Below are positions 9,995-19,365 of a DNA stretch of 64,000 bases, piece after piece; within the stretch, counting starts at the first letter, position 1, and each line of letters starts with the position of its first letter. The translations under genes were made by a program, and so were the position numbers. The DNA is taken from assembly GCA_002813285.1 (NCBI GenBank), contig PHTZ01000001.1, forward strand, positions 642,501 to 706,500. The letters run 5' to 3'. Under the pieces are notes generated by a model. That model saw only the letters and a program-made list of their open reading frames with translations, was not told where the DNA came from and searched no databases. The DNA is from Flavobacteriaceae bacterium MAR_2009_75 (lineage in GTDB: Bacteria; Bacteroidota; Bacteroidia; Flavobacteriales; Flavobacteriaceae).

Positions 9995-10492
9995 ATGAAG
10001 AAGAATATATTTAAATCTATAGGAGTTCTACTTTTGACCTCAGTATTTATTGGCTTATCATCATTTGTTAAAGAGCCCGAGGTAAGTTATAAATGTATGA
10101 TACAGATGATGAACTATACCGGAGAGAAAGCCTATGTTGTAGTCTCTCTAATCAATCCGAAAGGAGAATACGAAAAAACTTTATACGTTCAAGGCGACGA
10201 TAAAGAGTGGTTTCCTGATATCAAGAATTGGTGGAAGTTTAGTGATGGTAGTAAAGAAAACGTTGATGCCATCACCGGGGCCACTGTAGGCAATGGTGAA
10301 CGAAACATCATTTCTTTAGGTTTCAACGCTTCTCATATTGATGCCGGATATAAAGTTCGATTTGAATCTGCCGTCGAAAATCAAGAGTACTATTCCAATG
10401 ATGCAGAAATCGAGCTGAATTCAGCCACCATTAAAGAAAAAGTAGATGGCCAAGGTTATATTCGCTACATAAGAATGGTACCTAACAGATAG
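9995..10492 (+). CDS. DUF2271 protein with flavinylation-like motif
   Basis: A 165-residue exported protein with N-terminal signal peptide (MKKNIFKSIGVLLLTSVFIG) and a beta-rich DUF2271-like domain. Residues 91-97 are DAITGAT, matching the D-x-x-[ST]-G-A-T pattern at which ApbE attaches FMN to threonine in NqrC and related proteins; Thr97 would be the acceptor. DUF2271 proteins are known neighbours of PepSY proteins in extracytosolic flavin systems. The ATG at 9995 is used rather than the TTG before it. The next gene starts five bases downstream. No apbE is in the window, so the transferase must be encoded elsewhere if the site is used. Confidence 0.8.
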   Translation: MKKNIFKSIGVLLLTSVFIGLSSFVKEPEVSYKCMIQMMNYTGEKAYVVVSLINPKGEYEKTLYVQGDDKEWFPDIKNWWKFSDGSKENVDAITGATVGNGERNIISLGFNASHIDAGYKVRFESAVENQEYYSNDAEIELNSATIKEKVDGQGYIRYIRMVPNR

Positions 10493-10497
10493 ATTTT

Positions 10498-12693
10498 ATG
10501 ATTGTATCGGTATGGAGGTATAGCCATTTACTTTTTGCTATAACCTCCTCGATTTTCCTGTTAATTGCATCGGTCACCGGGGTCATACTAGCGTTAGAAC
10601 CCATTACGAATAAAATTCAGCCCTATAGTGTTTCTGGGGCCGATGAACTTTCTTTGGCAGAAACCTTAGCAACCCTTAATTCGCACTACGATGAAATACT
10701 GGCCGTCTCCCGCGACCGTAACGGCTTTGTAAGTGTTGCTGTCATAGAAGAAGGTAAAAATGCCGAGTTCTATGTAAACCCTTTTACCGGCGAAAAATTG
10801 GGTGATCTCATACAGAAGAAACCCATTTTTCAATTTGCCACGAATCTCCATCGATCTCTATTTTTAAAGTCTACTGGGCGTTTCTTAATAGGCTTGGCTT
10901 CCTTTTTACTTTTTCTTATTGCCATCTCTGGTATTGTACTTATAGTTAAAAGACAAGGGGGCTCGCGACAATTTTTTGCACCCGTGGTACGTGAAAATTT
11001 CTCACAATACCATCATGTGGTATATGCAAGATATACTTTGATACCTCTGCTCATTTTAGCCATTACCGGGGTCTACCTTTCATTGCATCGATTCGATGTT
11101 ATAAAAGAACCCCAAATCTCTTTACAAGTCGATTTTGATTCTATTCAAGAAGAACCTTTTCAGGAAATAACTGCTTTCGAATTCTTCAAAAATACTCCGT
11201 TGTCACAGCTTCGAGAACTTGAATATCCCTTTTCTGAGTTCGTTGAAGACTACTACATCATCCGCTTAAAAAACAAAGAACTTTATCTTAACCAGGTAAC
11301 CGGAGATATTCTTGCTCAAGAAAATTACTCCGTAACCCAGGTAATTACCTCTTGGGCAACAGTACTGCACACGGGTGAAGGAAGCATAATATGGTCTATC
11401 ATTCTCGGTTTCGGTAGTTTGGCCGTACCCTTACTAACGATTACGGGTTTTATCATTTATTTCAAACGACCTAAAACCAAAATTAAAAACAAGTACTCCA
11501 AAAGCGAAAGTGAGTATGTGATTTTGGTAGGTACGGAAGGGGGAACCACTTTACAATTTGCTCAAGAGCTACACAAGCAATTAGAATCAATTGGGCAGAA
11601 AAGTTACTTGGGCCTTATGGACCAATACGGACACTTCAAAAACATCAAGCATTTAATAGTTATCACGGCGACCTATGGTCAGGGTGAAGCTCCCGCTACA
11701 GCAGAAAAATTTGTTCAACTAGCTCAAAAAAATACTCAGCATAAAGATTTTCAATTTTCAGTGGTCGGGTTCGGTTCAACGGCTTATCCTAATTTCTGTC
11801 AGTTTGCATATAAAACTCACGATATTTTAAAGAATACCGAAGGTGGCACTGCACTTATGGACGTTTTTACCGTAAATAACCAGTCTTTCGAATCTTTCAA
11901 TAATTGGTCAAACGCTTGGTCAAAATTGGCCGGCCTAAGCATCCATTTAGAGAAACCCAAGTTGGTTAACCGTTCAAAACCTGCTTCAACCTTTGAAGTG
12001 GTCGATAAAGTAGAACTTAAAGAAGATGATACGTTTTTGTTGAGCTTAAAGAATTTGAACGGTTCTAGACCTATTTCCGGAGATCTGCTGTCGGTAATAC
12101 CTACCGAAGGGGCAAGAGAACGATTATACTCTATTGGTCAATTGAACACGGATACGCTAGTGGTAAGCATACGAAGACATCAAGACGGACTTTGTTCGAA
12201 CTACTTACATCAGCTTCAGCAAGGTGAAAATCTTACTGCAACGGTTGTTGAAAACAAAAATTTTCACTTTCCTAAAAAAACAAAGAAAACAATTTTCATC
12301 GCCACAGGAACAGGTATCGGGCCTTTTTTGGGAATGATCGAAAACAACACCAAAAAAAGGGATATACATTTATATTGGGGTGCTCGTACCACAGAATCGT
12401 TAGGTCTGTATAAGAACTATATCGAACAAGCCATACAAGAGCGTAAGCTCAGTAGTTTCAAAACTGCCTATTCTCGAAATCAACCGGAAAAAGTATATGT
12501 ACAACATCTCATAGAACGAGATGAACCTTTATTCTTAGATGTACTCAAAAATAAGGGCTGTATTATGATCTGTGGATCTATAGCCATGCAAAAAGAAGTG
12601 CTTCAAAAACTACAATTGCTCTGCAGTGCAAAGCTTGGCAAAGATCTAAGTCACTATCAAAATAGAAAGCAAATTAAGATGGATTGTTATTGA
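10498..12693 (+). CDS. PepSY-domain membrane flavoreductase (flavodoxin/FNR fusion)
   Basis: A 731-residue fusion. The N-terminal half is a PepSY_TM module with four predicted membrane helices (about 10-32, 122-150, 178-200, 298-324) and histidines near their ends, such as in WRYSH, NLHRS and VLHTGE, that could hold haem. A flavodoxin domain follows (from VILVGTEGGTTLQFAQ). Next is a ferredoxin-NADP reductase-like part with the FAD motif RLYS and the nucleotide motif GTGIGPFLG. The layout suggests NAD(P)H oxidation in the cytoplasm and electron transfer through the membrane, plausibly to the flavinylated DUF2271 neighbour or to ferric siderophores. The acceptor is inference. Confidence 0.85.
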   Translation: MIVSVWRYSHLLFAITSSIFLLIASVTGVILALEPITNKIQPYSVSGADELSLAETLATLNSHYDEILAVSRDRNGFVSVAVIEEGKNAEFYVNPFTGEKLGDLIQKKPIFQFATNLHRSLFLKSTGRFLIGLASFLLFLIAISGIVLIVKRQGGSRQFFAPVVRENFSQYHHVVYARYTLIPLLILAITGVYLSLHRFDVIKEPQISLQVDFDSIQEEPFQEITAFEFFKNTPLSQLRELEYPFSEFVEDYYIIRLKNKELYLNQVTGDILAQENYSVTQVITSWATVLHTGEGSIIWSIILGFGSLAVPLLTITGFIIYFKRPKTKIKNKYSKSESEYVILVGTEGGTTLQFAQELHKQLESIGQKSYLGLMDQYGHFKNIKHLIVITATYGQGEAPATAEKFVQLAQKNTQHKDFQFSVVGFGSTAYPNFCQFAYKTHDILKNTEGGTALMDVFTVNNQSFESFNNWSNAWSKLAGLSIHLEKPKLVNRSKPASTFEVVDKVELKEDDTFLLSLKNLNGSRPISGDLLSVIPTEGARERLYSIGQLNTDTLVVSIRRHQDGLCSNYLHQLQQGENLTATVVENKNFHFPKKTKKTIFIATGTGIGPFLGMIENNTKKRDIHLYWGARTTESLGLYKNYIEQAIQERKLSSFKTAYSRNQPEKVYVQHLIERDEPLFLDVLKNKGCIMICGSIAMQKEVLQKLQLLCSAKLGKDLSHYQNRKQIKMDCY

Positions 12694-12734
12694 GCACAAT
12701 CCATCTCTTATACAAAAAGATATCCTCTATTAGT

Positions 12735-14342
12735 CTACTCCTTTAGAAGATGCACAGGTTCGGGAACCAATTGTGGTTTGATAGGATTATAATAATAAAT
12801 ACCTTGCTTTTCATATAAGTTTAAATGCGATCGTAGTCGCGATTCAAAACCTGGATAATCTTTTCTAGTTTCCGTCCATGCAGATTCTGCAAGGGCCGCT
12901 ATTCTAGGAAAAAGCATGTAATCAATGCGGTTCTCGCTGTTTATGGTTTCCGTCCATAAATTGCCCTGCACGCCTAGTATTTGATTTTGATACTTTTTGG
13001 AATCTACAATTTCATCAACATTAAAACCGTAAACTGACTCTATAGGACTATAAGCTCCGTCCCATTTTCGTCCGGAGCGATGATGTTCATCTTGCACAAA
13101 ATCTAGGTAATAAGGTATTCTCGGACATACAACAGTTGCAAAACCTTTTTCCAAAGCCTTTTTGAATTGTTCCGGTTTATCGTGTCTCCACCAATAAATG
13201 ATGGTCTTATCCTTTGGCAAATCAATCTCGGCAAGCTCGTCCCAGGCCAGAACCTTAGCGTTCATGTTGAAAACAGAGTCTGCCATACGCTCCATAAAAT
13301 AATGCTCGACATCTTTAAGTCCGTTTAGCTTTTCTCGCTTAATTAAGTCTGAAATATCTTCATTAGAACTCCATTTTTGATTTCCAAAACTAACCTCATC
13401 CCCGCCTAAATGTAATAGACCCGATGGAAACAATGCGTTAACTTCTCTTAAGATATCGGTCAAATAACCGTATGTAGTTTCCTTACCCGGGTCAAAAGTA
13501 AATTCAGGGTATTTTTCACTACCTCCACCGCTGTATTCTGGGTAGGCCCTGTTTGCCGCAGTAGCATGACCAGGCATATCTATTTCAGGCACAACCTTTA
13601 TATGCAGTTTGGCGGCATAATCGACAATTTCTTGAATTTCGCTCTGTGTATAATATTGGGCCGGTAAATCGGAATCGAAATGATCGCCTACCCCCCCAAC
13701 AAAAGCCAGTTTAGGATATTTTAAAATTTGCATGCGCCAACCGGTCGCATCGGTCAAATGCCAATGCAGCGTATTCAATTTATAAAAGGCCATCCAATCG
13801 AGAATGGATTTAATTTTATCTTTTTCAATAAAATATCTGGAAACATCTAGCATGATACCACGCCATTCATAAAAAGGTTCATCAGTAACTTCCCAAGCAT
13901 CGATGAGAACTTTTTCGTTCTGAACTTTATTTTCCAAAACCAATTGCAACAAACTTACTGCGCCATAAAACACCCCTGACACAGTAGCTCCTTTAATTTT
14001 TACACTCTGAGGAGTAATAGAAAGTTGGTACGCCTCATCAGAATACGATTTATCGTCAATTAGTTCTAATGAAATAATCTTCGAACTTTTTGAACCAAAA
14101 ACACTGCTATGCAGTGGAATTTGGGTCTGCGTCAAAACTTGTGATTTTAAATAGGATGCTACCTCTTGAAGTTCTTTTTGTGAATAAGTAACCGAGGTAT
14201 TTTTATCTAATTGAAACTGGCCCTTACCGGCCACCGCTTCCGTAGGTTTCGGAATTAGGGGTACTTGGGCGATTAGCTCAATAGTTGAAACAAATAATGT
14301 AAAAAAAACAGATAGTAATAACGGTCTTGAAGCGTATTTCAT
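12735..14342 (-). CDS. Secreted beta-N-acetylhexosaminidase (GH20)
   Basis: A 535-residue enzyme releasing terminal N-acetylglucosamine or N-acetylgalactosamine from glycans. A signal peptide (about 1-25) is followed by the small GH20b-like domain and the GH20 catalytic barrel from about residue 157 (YEWRGIMLDVSRYFIE). HLGGDEVSF carries the Asp315-Glu316 pair used in substrate-assisted catalysis; WHLTDATGWR and VPEIDMPGHA are further hallmarks. The normal family length supports an intact gene. The partner glycan could be chitin oligomers, peptidoglycan fragments or host glycans. Confidence 0.95.
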   Translation of the reverse strand: MKYASRPLLLSVFFTLFVSTIELIAQVPLIPKPTEAVAGKGQFQLDKNTSVTYSQKELQEVASYLKSQVLTQTQIPLHSSVFGSKSSKIISLELIDDKSYSDEAYQLSITPQSVKIKGATVSGVFYGAVSLLQLVLENKVQNEKVLIDAWEVTDEPFYEWRGIMLDVSRYFIEKDKIKSILDWMAFYKLNTLHWHLTDATGWRMQILKYPKLAFVGGVGDHFDSDLPAQYYTQSEIQEIVDYAAKLHIKVVPEIDMPGHATAANRAYPEYSGGGSEKYPEFTFDPGKETTYGYLTDILREVNALFPSGLLHLGGDEVSFGNQKWSSNEDISDLIKREKLNGLKDVEHYFMERMADSVFNMNAKVLAWDELAEIDLPKDKTIIYWWRHDKPEQFKKALEKGFATVVCPRIPYYLDFVQDEHHRSGRKWDGAYSPIESVYGFNVDEIVDSKKYQNQILGVQGNLWTETINSENRIDYMLFPRIAALAESAWTETRKDYPGFESRLRSHLNLYEKQGIYYYNPIKPQLVPEPVHLLKE

Positions 14343-14388
14343 TGAATCAATTTGGTATGCGTATTTAGTTTAAAAAGCAGCTAAAATT

Positions 14389-15654
14389 TTAAGTTTTCTG
14401 CTTCTTTTTTCTTGCTGCGGGAAACAGAACATTATTCAGTATTAGACGATATCCGGGCGAATTGGGGTGCAGCTCAAGTTCGGTCTTCGGATCCCCTACC
14501 CTATGTTGATAATCTTCTGGATCGTGCCCTCCATAAAATGTAAAAAATCCTTTGCCCTTTATTCCGTGAATGTAACGTGCTTCACCATTTATCTTGTTTT
14601 CCCCTAGAACCAAGACGGTAGGTTTCACTTCATCCCTTTTAAAAGCAGTAGTCTGCCCCATGAAACCCTTGACCAAAGCGGTGTGGTTTTGACAGAGCAT
14701 AGTAGGAACGGGATCCCACTTGGCAGAAAAATCCATTAAGGAGAAATAATCGGTCTCTTTCGGAACATTGCCCCGCTTACTGGTCATATCGATAGATGAA
14801 AACTCATATTTTAATGGGCTGCGCTCCAATATGAAGTTGTTAAAAGCAAAAGTTTTATTAAAATCAAGCTGGCTTTGGTAGTTGGCGTCCGAGGGGTCTC
14901 CATCGAACATTGGTTCACATATATCTACACCCTCGGCCGACAAAGCAATATCAAAACTGTCTGTAGCAGAGCACATGGCAAACATAAAGCCTCCGCCAAT
15001 AACGTAATTTCTAATTTTTTGCGCCACGGCACTCTTTTCATCCGAAACTTTTGAAAATCCCAATTTTGCAGCCAGCGCTTCCGCCTCTTTCTTTTGCTCT
15101 ATATACCAGGGAGCGGTGCGATAAGCCCCATAAAATTTACCATACTGCCCCGTAAAATCTTCATGGTGTAAATGCAACCAGTCATAAATGGCCAACTTAT
15201 CGTCTAGAACTTCTTCATCATAAACGGTTACATAGGGTATTTCGGCAAAGGTAAGAACCATGGTTACGGCATCGTCCCAAGGTTGATTTCCTTTTGGGGA
15301 ATAAACGGCAATCTTGGGGGCCTTCTCTAAAATAACGGCTTCTTGGTTTTGAGATGGGCTGCTAATATCATCAAGAATTGCCTGTGCCTGACCATCGGAA
15401 ATAATCTCAAAAGATACCCCTCTAATTTGACACTCTTTTCGAATAACATCCCCATCGGGCAACAAAAAAGAGCCTCCCCTATAATTCAACAACCATTGTA
15501 CCTTTTGCTGTTTGGTCAACACCCAATAGGTGATGCCGTAGGCTTTCAAATGGTTCTCTTGTCCCTCGGCATCCATAGGAATAAGTATCGCAGAAGCGGA
15601 TAGCTGGAGTACAGAGAAAAAAACAAAAAGTACCGGAAGAAATTTTTTAAACAT
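14389..15654 (-). CDS. Secreted protein of the family often named asparagine synthetase B
   Basis: A 421-residue protein with a signal peptide (MFKKFLPVLFVFFSVLQLSA). Relatives in flavobacteria are, as I recall, labelled asparagine synthetase B, but I see neither an N-terminal nucleophile cysteine nor the ATP-binding SGGxDS loop of that enzyme. Visible features are PKIAVYSPKGNQPWDDAV, GGGFMFAMCSATDSFDIA and YGGHDPEDYQHRVGDP, suggestive of a glutamine-amidotransferase-like or related fold. Function is unknown. The ATG at 15654 is preferred to a TTG at 15678, which lies in a promoter motif. It lies 46 bp upstream of the hexosaminidase gene. Confidence 0.7.
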   Translation of the reverse strand: MFKKFLPVLFVFFSVLQLSASAILIPMDAEGQENHLKAYGITYWVLTKQQKVQWLLNYRGGSFLLPDGDVIRKECQIRGVSFEIISDGQAQAILDDISSPSQNQEAVILEKAPKIAVYSPKGNQPWDDAVTMVLTFAEIPYVTVYDEEVLDDKLAIYDWLHLHHEDFTGQYGKFYGAYRTAPWYIEQKKEAEALAAKLGFSKVSDEKSAVAQKIRNYVIGGGFMFAMCSATDSFDIALSAEGVDICEPMFDGDPSDANYQSQLDFNKTFAFNNFILERSPLKYEFSSIDMTSKRGNVPKETDYFSLMDFSAKWDPVPTMLCQNHTALVKGFMGQTTAFKRDEVKPTVLVLGENKINGEARYIHGIKGKGFFTFYGGHDPEDYQHRVGDPKTELELHPNSPGYRLILNNVLFPAARKKKQKT

Positions 15655-15675
15655 TAAAACGCTCTTGGTTACTCT

Positions 15676-15683
15676 CAAAGATA
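15676..15683 (-). promoter_or_regulatory. Promoter -7 element upstream of the secreted protein gene
   Basis: On the minus strand TATCTTTG matches TAnnTTTG about 21 bp before the ATG at 15654. No good TTG lies 19-20 bp farther upstream. Confidence 0.45.
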
Positions 15684-15745
15684 CTAGAAATCGATAAGTA
15701 CCCTAGGGGCAGGAGCGTTAAACATTTTACTAAAGAAATTATAAA

Positions 15746-17293
15746 TCAAAAAGGAACATCGTCATCGCTTGGTGGCATATTGTCGTTCATAGAACTACCG
15801 AAGGCCTGATCTGCGCTGGGTAAATTTTTGGTAACAAAGGGGTTATCCTCATTATCGTTCATTTTCGATTGAAATTCAAAAGGGGAATCAAAATCGTCAA
15901 GATTATCGAACTTACCTAGTTGACCGATAAATTTCAACCGAATATTTTCAAGACCACCATTACGATGTTTCGCTACAATAAATTCAGCTTGGCCTTGCGT
16001 AGGGCTACGTTCTTCATCATCCCACTCATCAATTTTATAGTACTCTGGTCGGAAAATAAACGAAACAATATCGGCATCTTGTTCAATTGCACCTGATTCA
16101 CGTAAATCGGAAAGTAATGGCCGTTTACTACCGCCACGCGTTTCTACTGCACGAGAAAGCTGAGATAAGGCGATTACCGGAATGTTCAATTCTTTGGCCA
16201 AAGCTTTAAGATTTCGAGAAATGGTAGAAATCTCTTGTTCACGATTACCACCCTTGGCATTTCCACCGGCGGTCATTAACTGCAAATAATCAATTATAAT
16301 TATTTTGATATCGTGCTGTGAAGCCAAACGCCGAGCTTTCGCCCTCAAATCGAAAATTGACAACGACGGCGTATCATCTATAAATAAAGGAGCCTTTTCA
16401 AGTGCCTTTACTTTTACGTTCAACTGTTCCCACTCGTGTTTTTCAAGCTTTCCTGTTCTCAATTTTTCTGAGGAAAGTCCAGTTTCAGATGATATAAGAC
16501 GGGTAATCAACTGTACCGATGACATCTCACAAGAGAAAAATGCAACCCCCTGACCACCATCAACGGCAATATTTCTGGCCATGGACAGTGTAAGAGCCGT
16601 TTTACCCATACCAGGTCGAGCGGCAACGATTATCAAATCACTGGGCTGCCACCCTGAGGTAAGCTTATCAAGCTTATCAAATCCGGTAGCGATACCACTG
16701 GTACCTTCTTTATTTGAAATCTCTTCAATTTTCTTCTTTGCTTGAATCACCAAATCCATGGCAGTTTCTGCAGAGCGTTTTAAGTTACCTTGCGTAACGT
16801 CGTACAGTTTTGATTCTGCACTATCTAAAAGGTCAAAAACATCTGTAGATTCATCGTAAGCCTCTTCAATAATCTCGTTGGAGATTTTTATCAGACTTCG
16901 CTGAATATATTTTTGAAGAATAATACGTGCGTGAAACTCGATGTGAGCAGAAGATGCCACCTTTTGAGTCAATTTTATCAAGTAAAAATCACCCCCTATC
17001 GACTCTAACCTACCATCTTTCTTTAATTGCGATGAAACGGTTAATAAATCTACCGGTTCAGAGCTTTCGAACAATTTAAAAATAGCCTCATAGATAAACC
17101 GATGAGCGTCTTTATAGAAAACATCAGGATGCAGAATATCGATAACCTCATCGACACCCTTTTTATCAATCATCATAGCACCAAGTACAACCTCTTCTAA
17201 ATCAACAGATTGTGGCGGTATTTTTCCACGCTCAAGGTTGATAAGAGTTGACTTATCTATCTTACGACCGACTACAGGGTTAAATTTTTCCAT
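15746..17293 (-). CDS. dnaB: Replicative DNA helicase DnaB
   Basis: The hexameric helicase that unwinds DNA at the replication fork. The 515-residue product has the N-terminal primase-interacting domain (PQSVDLEEVVLGAMM near 27-41) and the RecA-like C-terminal domain with Walker A ARPGMGKTAL (GMGKT at 228-232), Walker B-type IIIIDYLQLM and the arginine-finger region. No intein is present. The ATG at 17293 is chosen because homologues begin shortly before the PQSVDLE segment and the upstream six codons are not conserved-looking. The acidic, proline-rich C-terminal tail is common in this phylum. Confidence 0.97.
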   Translation of the reverse strand: MEKFNPVVGRKIDKSTLINLERGKIPPQSVDLEEVVLGAMMIDKKGVDEVIDILHPDVFYKDAHRFIYEAIFKLFESSEPVDLLTVSSQLKKDGRLESIGGDFYLIKLTQKVASSAHIEFHARIILQKYIQRSLIKISNEIIEEAYDESTDVFDLLDSAESKLYDVTQGNLKRSAETAMDLVIQAKKKIEEISNKEGTSGIATGFDKLDKLTSGWQPSDLIIVAARPGMGKTALTLSMARNIAVDGGQGVAFFSCEMSSVQLITRLISSETGLSSEKLRTGKLEKHEWEQLNVKVKALEKAPLFIDDTPSLSIFDLRAKARRLASQHDIKIIIIDYLQLMTAGGNAKGGNREQEISTISRNLKALAKELNIPVIALSQLSRAVETRGGSKRPLLSDLRESGAIEQDADIVSFIFRPEYYKIDEWDDEERSPTQGQAEFIVAKHRNGGLENIRLKFIGQLGKFDNLDDFDSPFEFQSKMNDNEDNPFVTKNLPSADQAFGSSMNDNMPPSDDDVPF

Positions 17294-17392
17294 GACTACG
17301 AAAGTATACAATTAACTGTCTCACTTTTGAAACTATAATTCACAAGTGTTCAACATTTGCATGTTGATAAGTTACAATTTTGTGTTGATAAC

Positions 17393-17427
17393 AAAAAAAA
17401 TCCGGAGAAAGTAATCTCCAGATTTTT
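17393..17427 (-). terminator. Intrinsic terminator after accA
   Basis: Read leftwards, an imperfect stem (AATCTGGAGA with TCTCCGGATT, loop TTACTT-like) is followed by eight T residues. It lies between accA and dnaB and would end transcripts coming from accA. Confidence 0.75.
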
Positions 17428-17449
17428 CTGAGCTTGTTAAAATGGTCAG

Positions 17450-18403
17450 TTATCCATTATAAACCCCCATTTGGGCATACTTATCCATACGATTGGCAAC
17501 CAATTCTTTTGGGGATAACTTTTCAAGTTCTTTAAAATGGGCCGATATTTTATTTTTTACGGTAGTAAAAGTCTTCTCTCGATTGGCATGTGCGCCACCT
17601 GCCGGTTCACGTACAATCTCATCGATCAATTTGAGCTTTTTCATATCGGTAGCCGTAAGTTTCAAAGCTTCGGCAGCTTGTTCTTTATACTCCCAACTTC
17701 TCCAAAGAATAGAAGAACAGGACTCAGGAGATATTACGGAGTACCATGTATTTTCTAACATCAGCACTTTATCGCCGACACCTATACCCAAAGCTCCGCC
17801 GGAAGCACCTTCACCAATAATTACCACGACAATAGGTACTTTAAGTCGAGTCATTTCCAATATATTACGGGCAATAGCTTCACCTTGACCTCGCTCTTCG
17901 GCCTCTATACCGGGGTACGCACCAGGAGTGTCGATAAAGCAAACCACTGGTATGTCGAATTTTTCAGCAGACTTCATTAGTCTTAAGGCCTTTCTATACC
18001 CTTCAGGGTTGGCCATACCGAAATTTCTATATTGTCTGGTCTTCGTATTGTAACCTTTCTGTTGACCTATGAACATGTAGCTCTGGTCACCAATTTTACC
18101 AAGACCACCGATCATGGCCTTGTCATCTTTTACATTACGATCCCCATGAAGTTCTAGAAAAGTATCACCGCAAATCGCATTGATATAATCTAAAGTATAG
18201 GGTCTATTAGGATGTCGAGAAAGCTGAACTCTTTGCCAAGCCGAAAGGTTCTTATAAATATCCTTACGGGTTTCGGCCAGTTTCTTTTCAATCTGCTTAC
18301 AGGTCTCACTGACATCGACATCGCTCTCCTCGCCAATTACCATACACTTGTCGAGTTGTTCTTCAAGTTCTTTGATCGGGAGTTCAAAATCGAGATATTC
18401 CAT
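17450..18403 (-). CDS. accA: Acetyl-CoA carboxylase carboxyltransferase subunit alpha
   Basis: With AccD it moves the carboxyl group from biotin-BCCP to acetyl-CoA, the first step of fatty acid synthesis. At 317 residues it matches the family. Visible features are the N-terminal helical part, the crotonase-like core with [17 protein letters not shown], the [18 protein letters not shown] segment, and [15 protein letters not shown] with the oxyanion glycines. The gene follows the EamA-type transporter gene in the same direction. Confidence 0.97.
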   Translation of the reverse strand: MEYLDFELPIKELEEQLDKCMVIGEESDVDVSETCKQIEKKLAETRKDIYKNLSAWQRVQLSRHPNRPYTLDYINAICGDTFLELHGDRNVKDDKAMIGGLGKIGDQSYMFIGQQKGYNTKTRQYRNFGMANPEGYRKALRLMKSAEKFDIPVVCFIDTPGAYPGIEAEERGQGEAIARNILEMTRLKVPIVVVIIGEGASGGALGIGVGDKVLMLENTWYSVISPESCSSILWRSWEYKEQAAEALKLTATDMKKLKLIDEIVREPAGGAHANREKTFTTVKNKISAHFKELEKLSPKELVANRMDKYAQMGVYNG

Positions 18404-18450
18404 ATAAGTAGTATAGGTTTAATTTGATGGGCAAATATAAAACATTAAGC

Positions 18451-19344
18451 TTATTCGATGGTTGCTTTTTTGATCCTTCTCCTGTTTTTCACTATTCCGT
18501 TGGCAATAACGGTCGAAATAATGATGGCTCCGCCCAGATAAAACAAAGGTCCCATTTTCTCACTATTTCCAAAAATAAAAAAGGCCAAAATTATACCATA
18601 AACAGGTTCTAGATTCACTGTCAGCATAACGGTATAGGGGCTGATATACTTTAAAAGCTTTACTGATGCAATAAAAGCATAAGCCGTGCAAACCGAGGCT
18701 AAAATAAAGATATAGAGCAAATCGGTCGAAGAAACTTTAAGAAGTTCTTGGTCAATACCACCTTCAATCACCAGATATAAAGTCAGAAATATGGCTCCAC
18801 TCGACAACTCATAAAAAGATATAACCGATGGTCTTTCTTTCTGAATCAACTTACCGTTCATTAAAGAAAAAATGGCGGAAAACAATGCCGAAATCAAAGC
18901 CAGTATAATACCTTCCACATATTGGGCATCTACCTTAAATATGATATAAAGGCCGAAAATAACGACTAGTCCGAAGACAATCTCATAAGCCAACATTTTT
19001 CTTCTATACCAAAAAGGTTCAATCAGAGCGGTAAAAAATGCCCCTGTAGACATGGTCGCCAATACCACGGAAACATTCGAGGCTTTAATAGCGCCAAAGA
19101 AAGTTACCCAATGAAGTGCTATGATTACCCCCGTAAACATTAGGGAAAACAACATTTTGCGAGATACCTTAAGGTTATAGCGTCGGTAAAAAATGAAAAC
19201 CAGAACACACAATGTAGCCAGTAGCATGCGGTACCATACAAGAGGTAGCGCGTCGATGGTTATCAATTTGCCCAACACCGCTGTAAAACCCCATATAAAA
19301 ACTATAAAATGTAAGTGCAGATAGTTTTTTAGTTTCGGCTCCAT
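18451..19344 (-). CDS. EamA/DMT-family transporter
   Basis: A 297-residue inner-membrane protein with about ten hydrophobic helices arranged as two EamA halves. The first half includes HFIVFIWGFTAVLGKLI and the second starts around VEGIILALISALFSAIFSLM. Family members export amino acids or other metabolites; the substrate cannot be told. It begins 21 bp after the LptF/LptG-type gene and lies upstream of accA, probably in one transcription unit starting at tgt. Confidence 0.9.
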   Translation of the reverse strand: MEPKLKNYLHLHFIVFIWGFTAVLGKLITIDALPLVWYRMLLATLCVLVFIFYRRYNLKVSRKMLFSLMFTGVIIALHWVTFFGAIKASNVSVVLATMSTGAFFTALIEPFWYRRKMLAYEIVFGLVVIFGLYIIFKVDAQYVEGIILALISALFSAIFSLMNGKLIQKERPSVISFYELSSGAIFLTLYLVIEGGIDQELLKVSSTDLLYIFILASVCTAYAFIASVKLLKYISPYTVMLTVNLEPVYGIILAFFIFGNSEKMGPLFYLGGAIIISTVIANGIVKNRRRIKKATIE

Positions 19345-19365
19345 AATATTAAATAGAGTCTAAAC

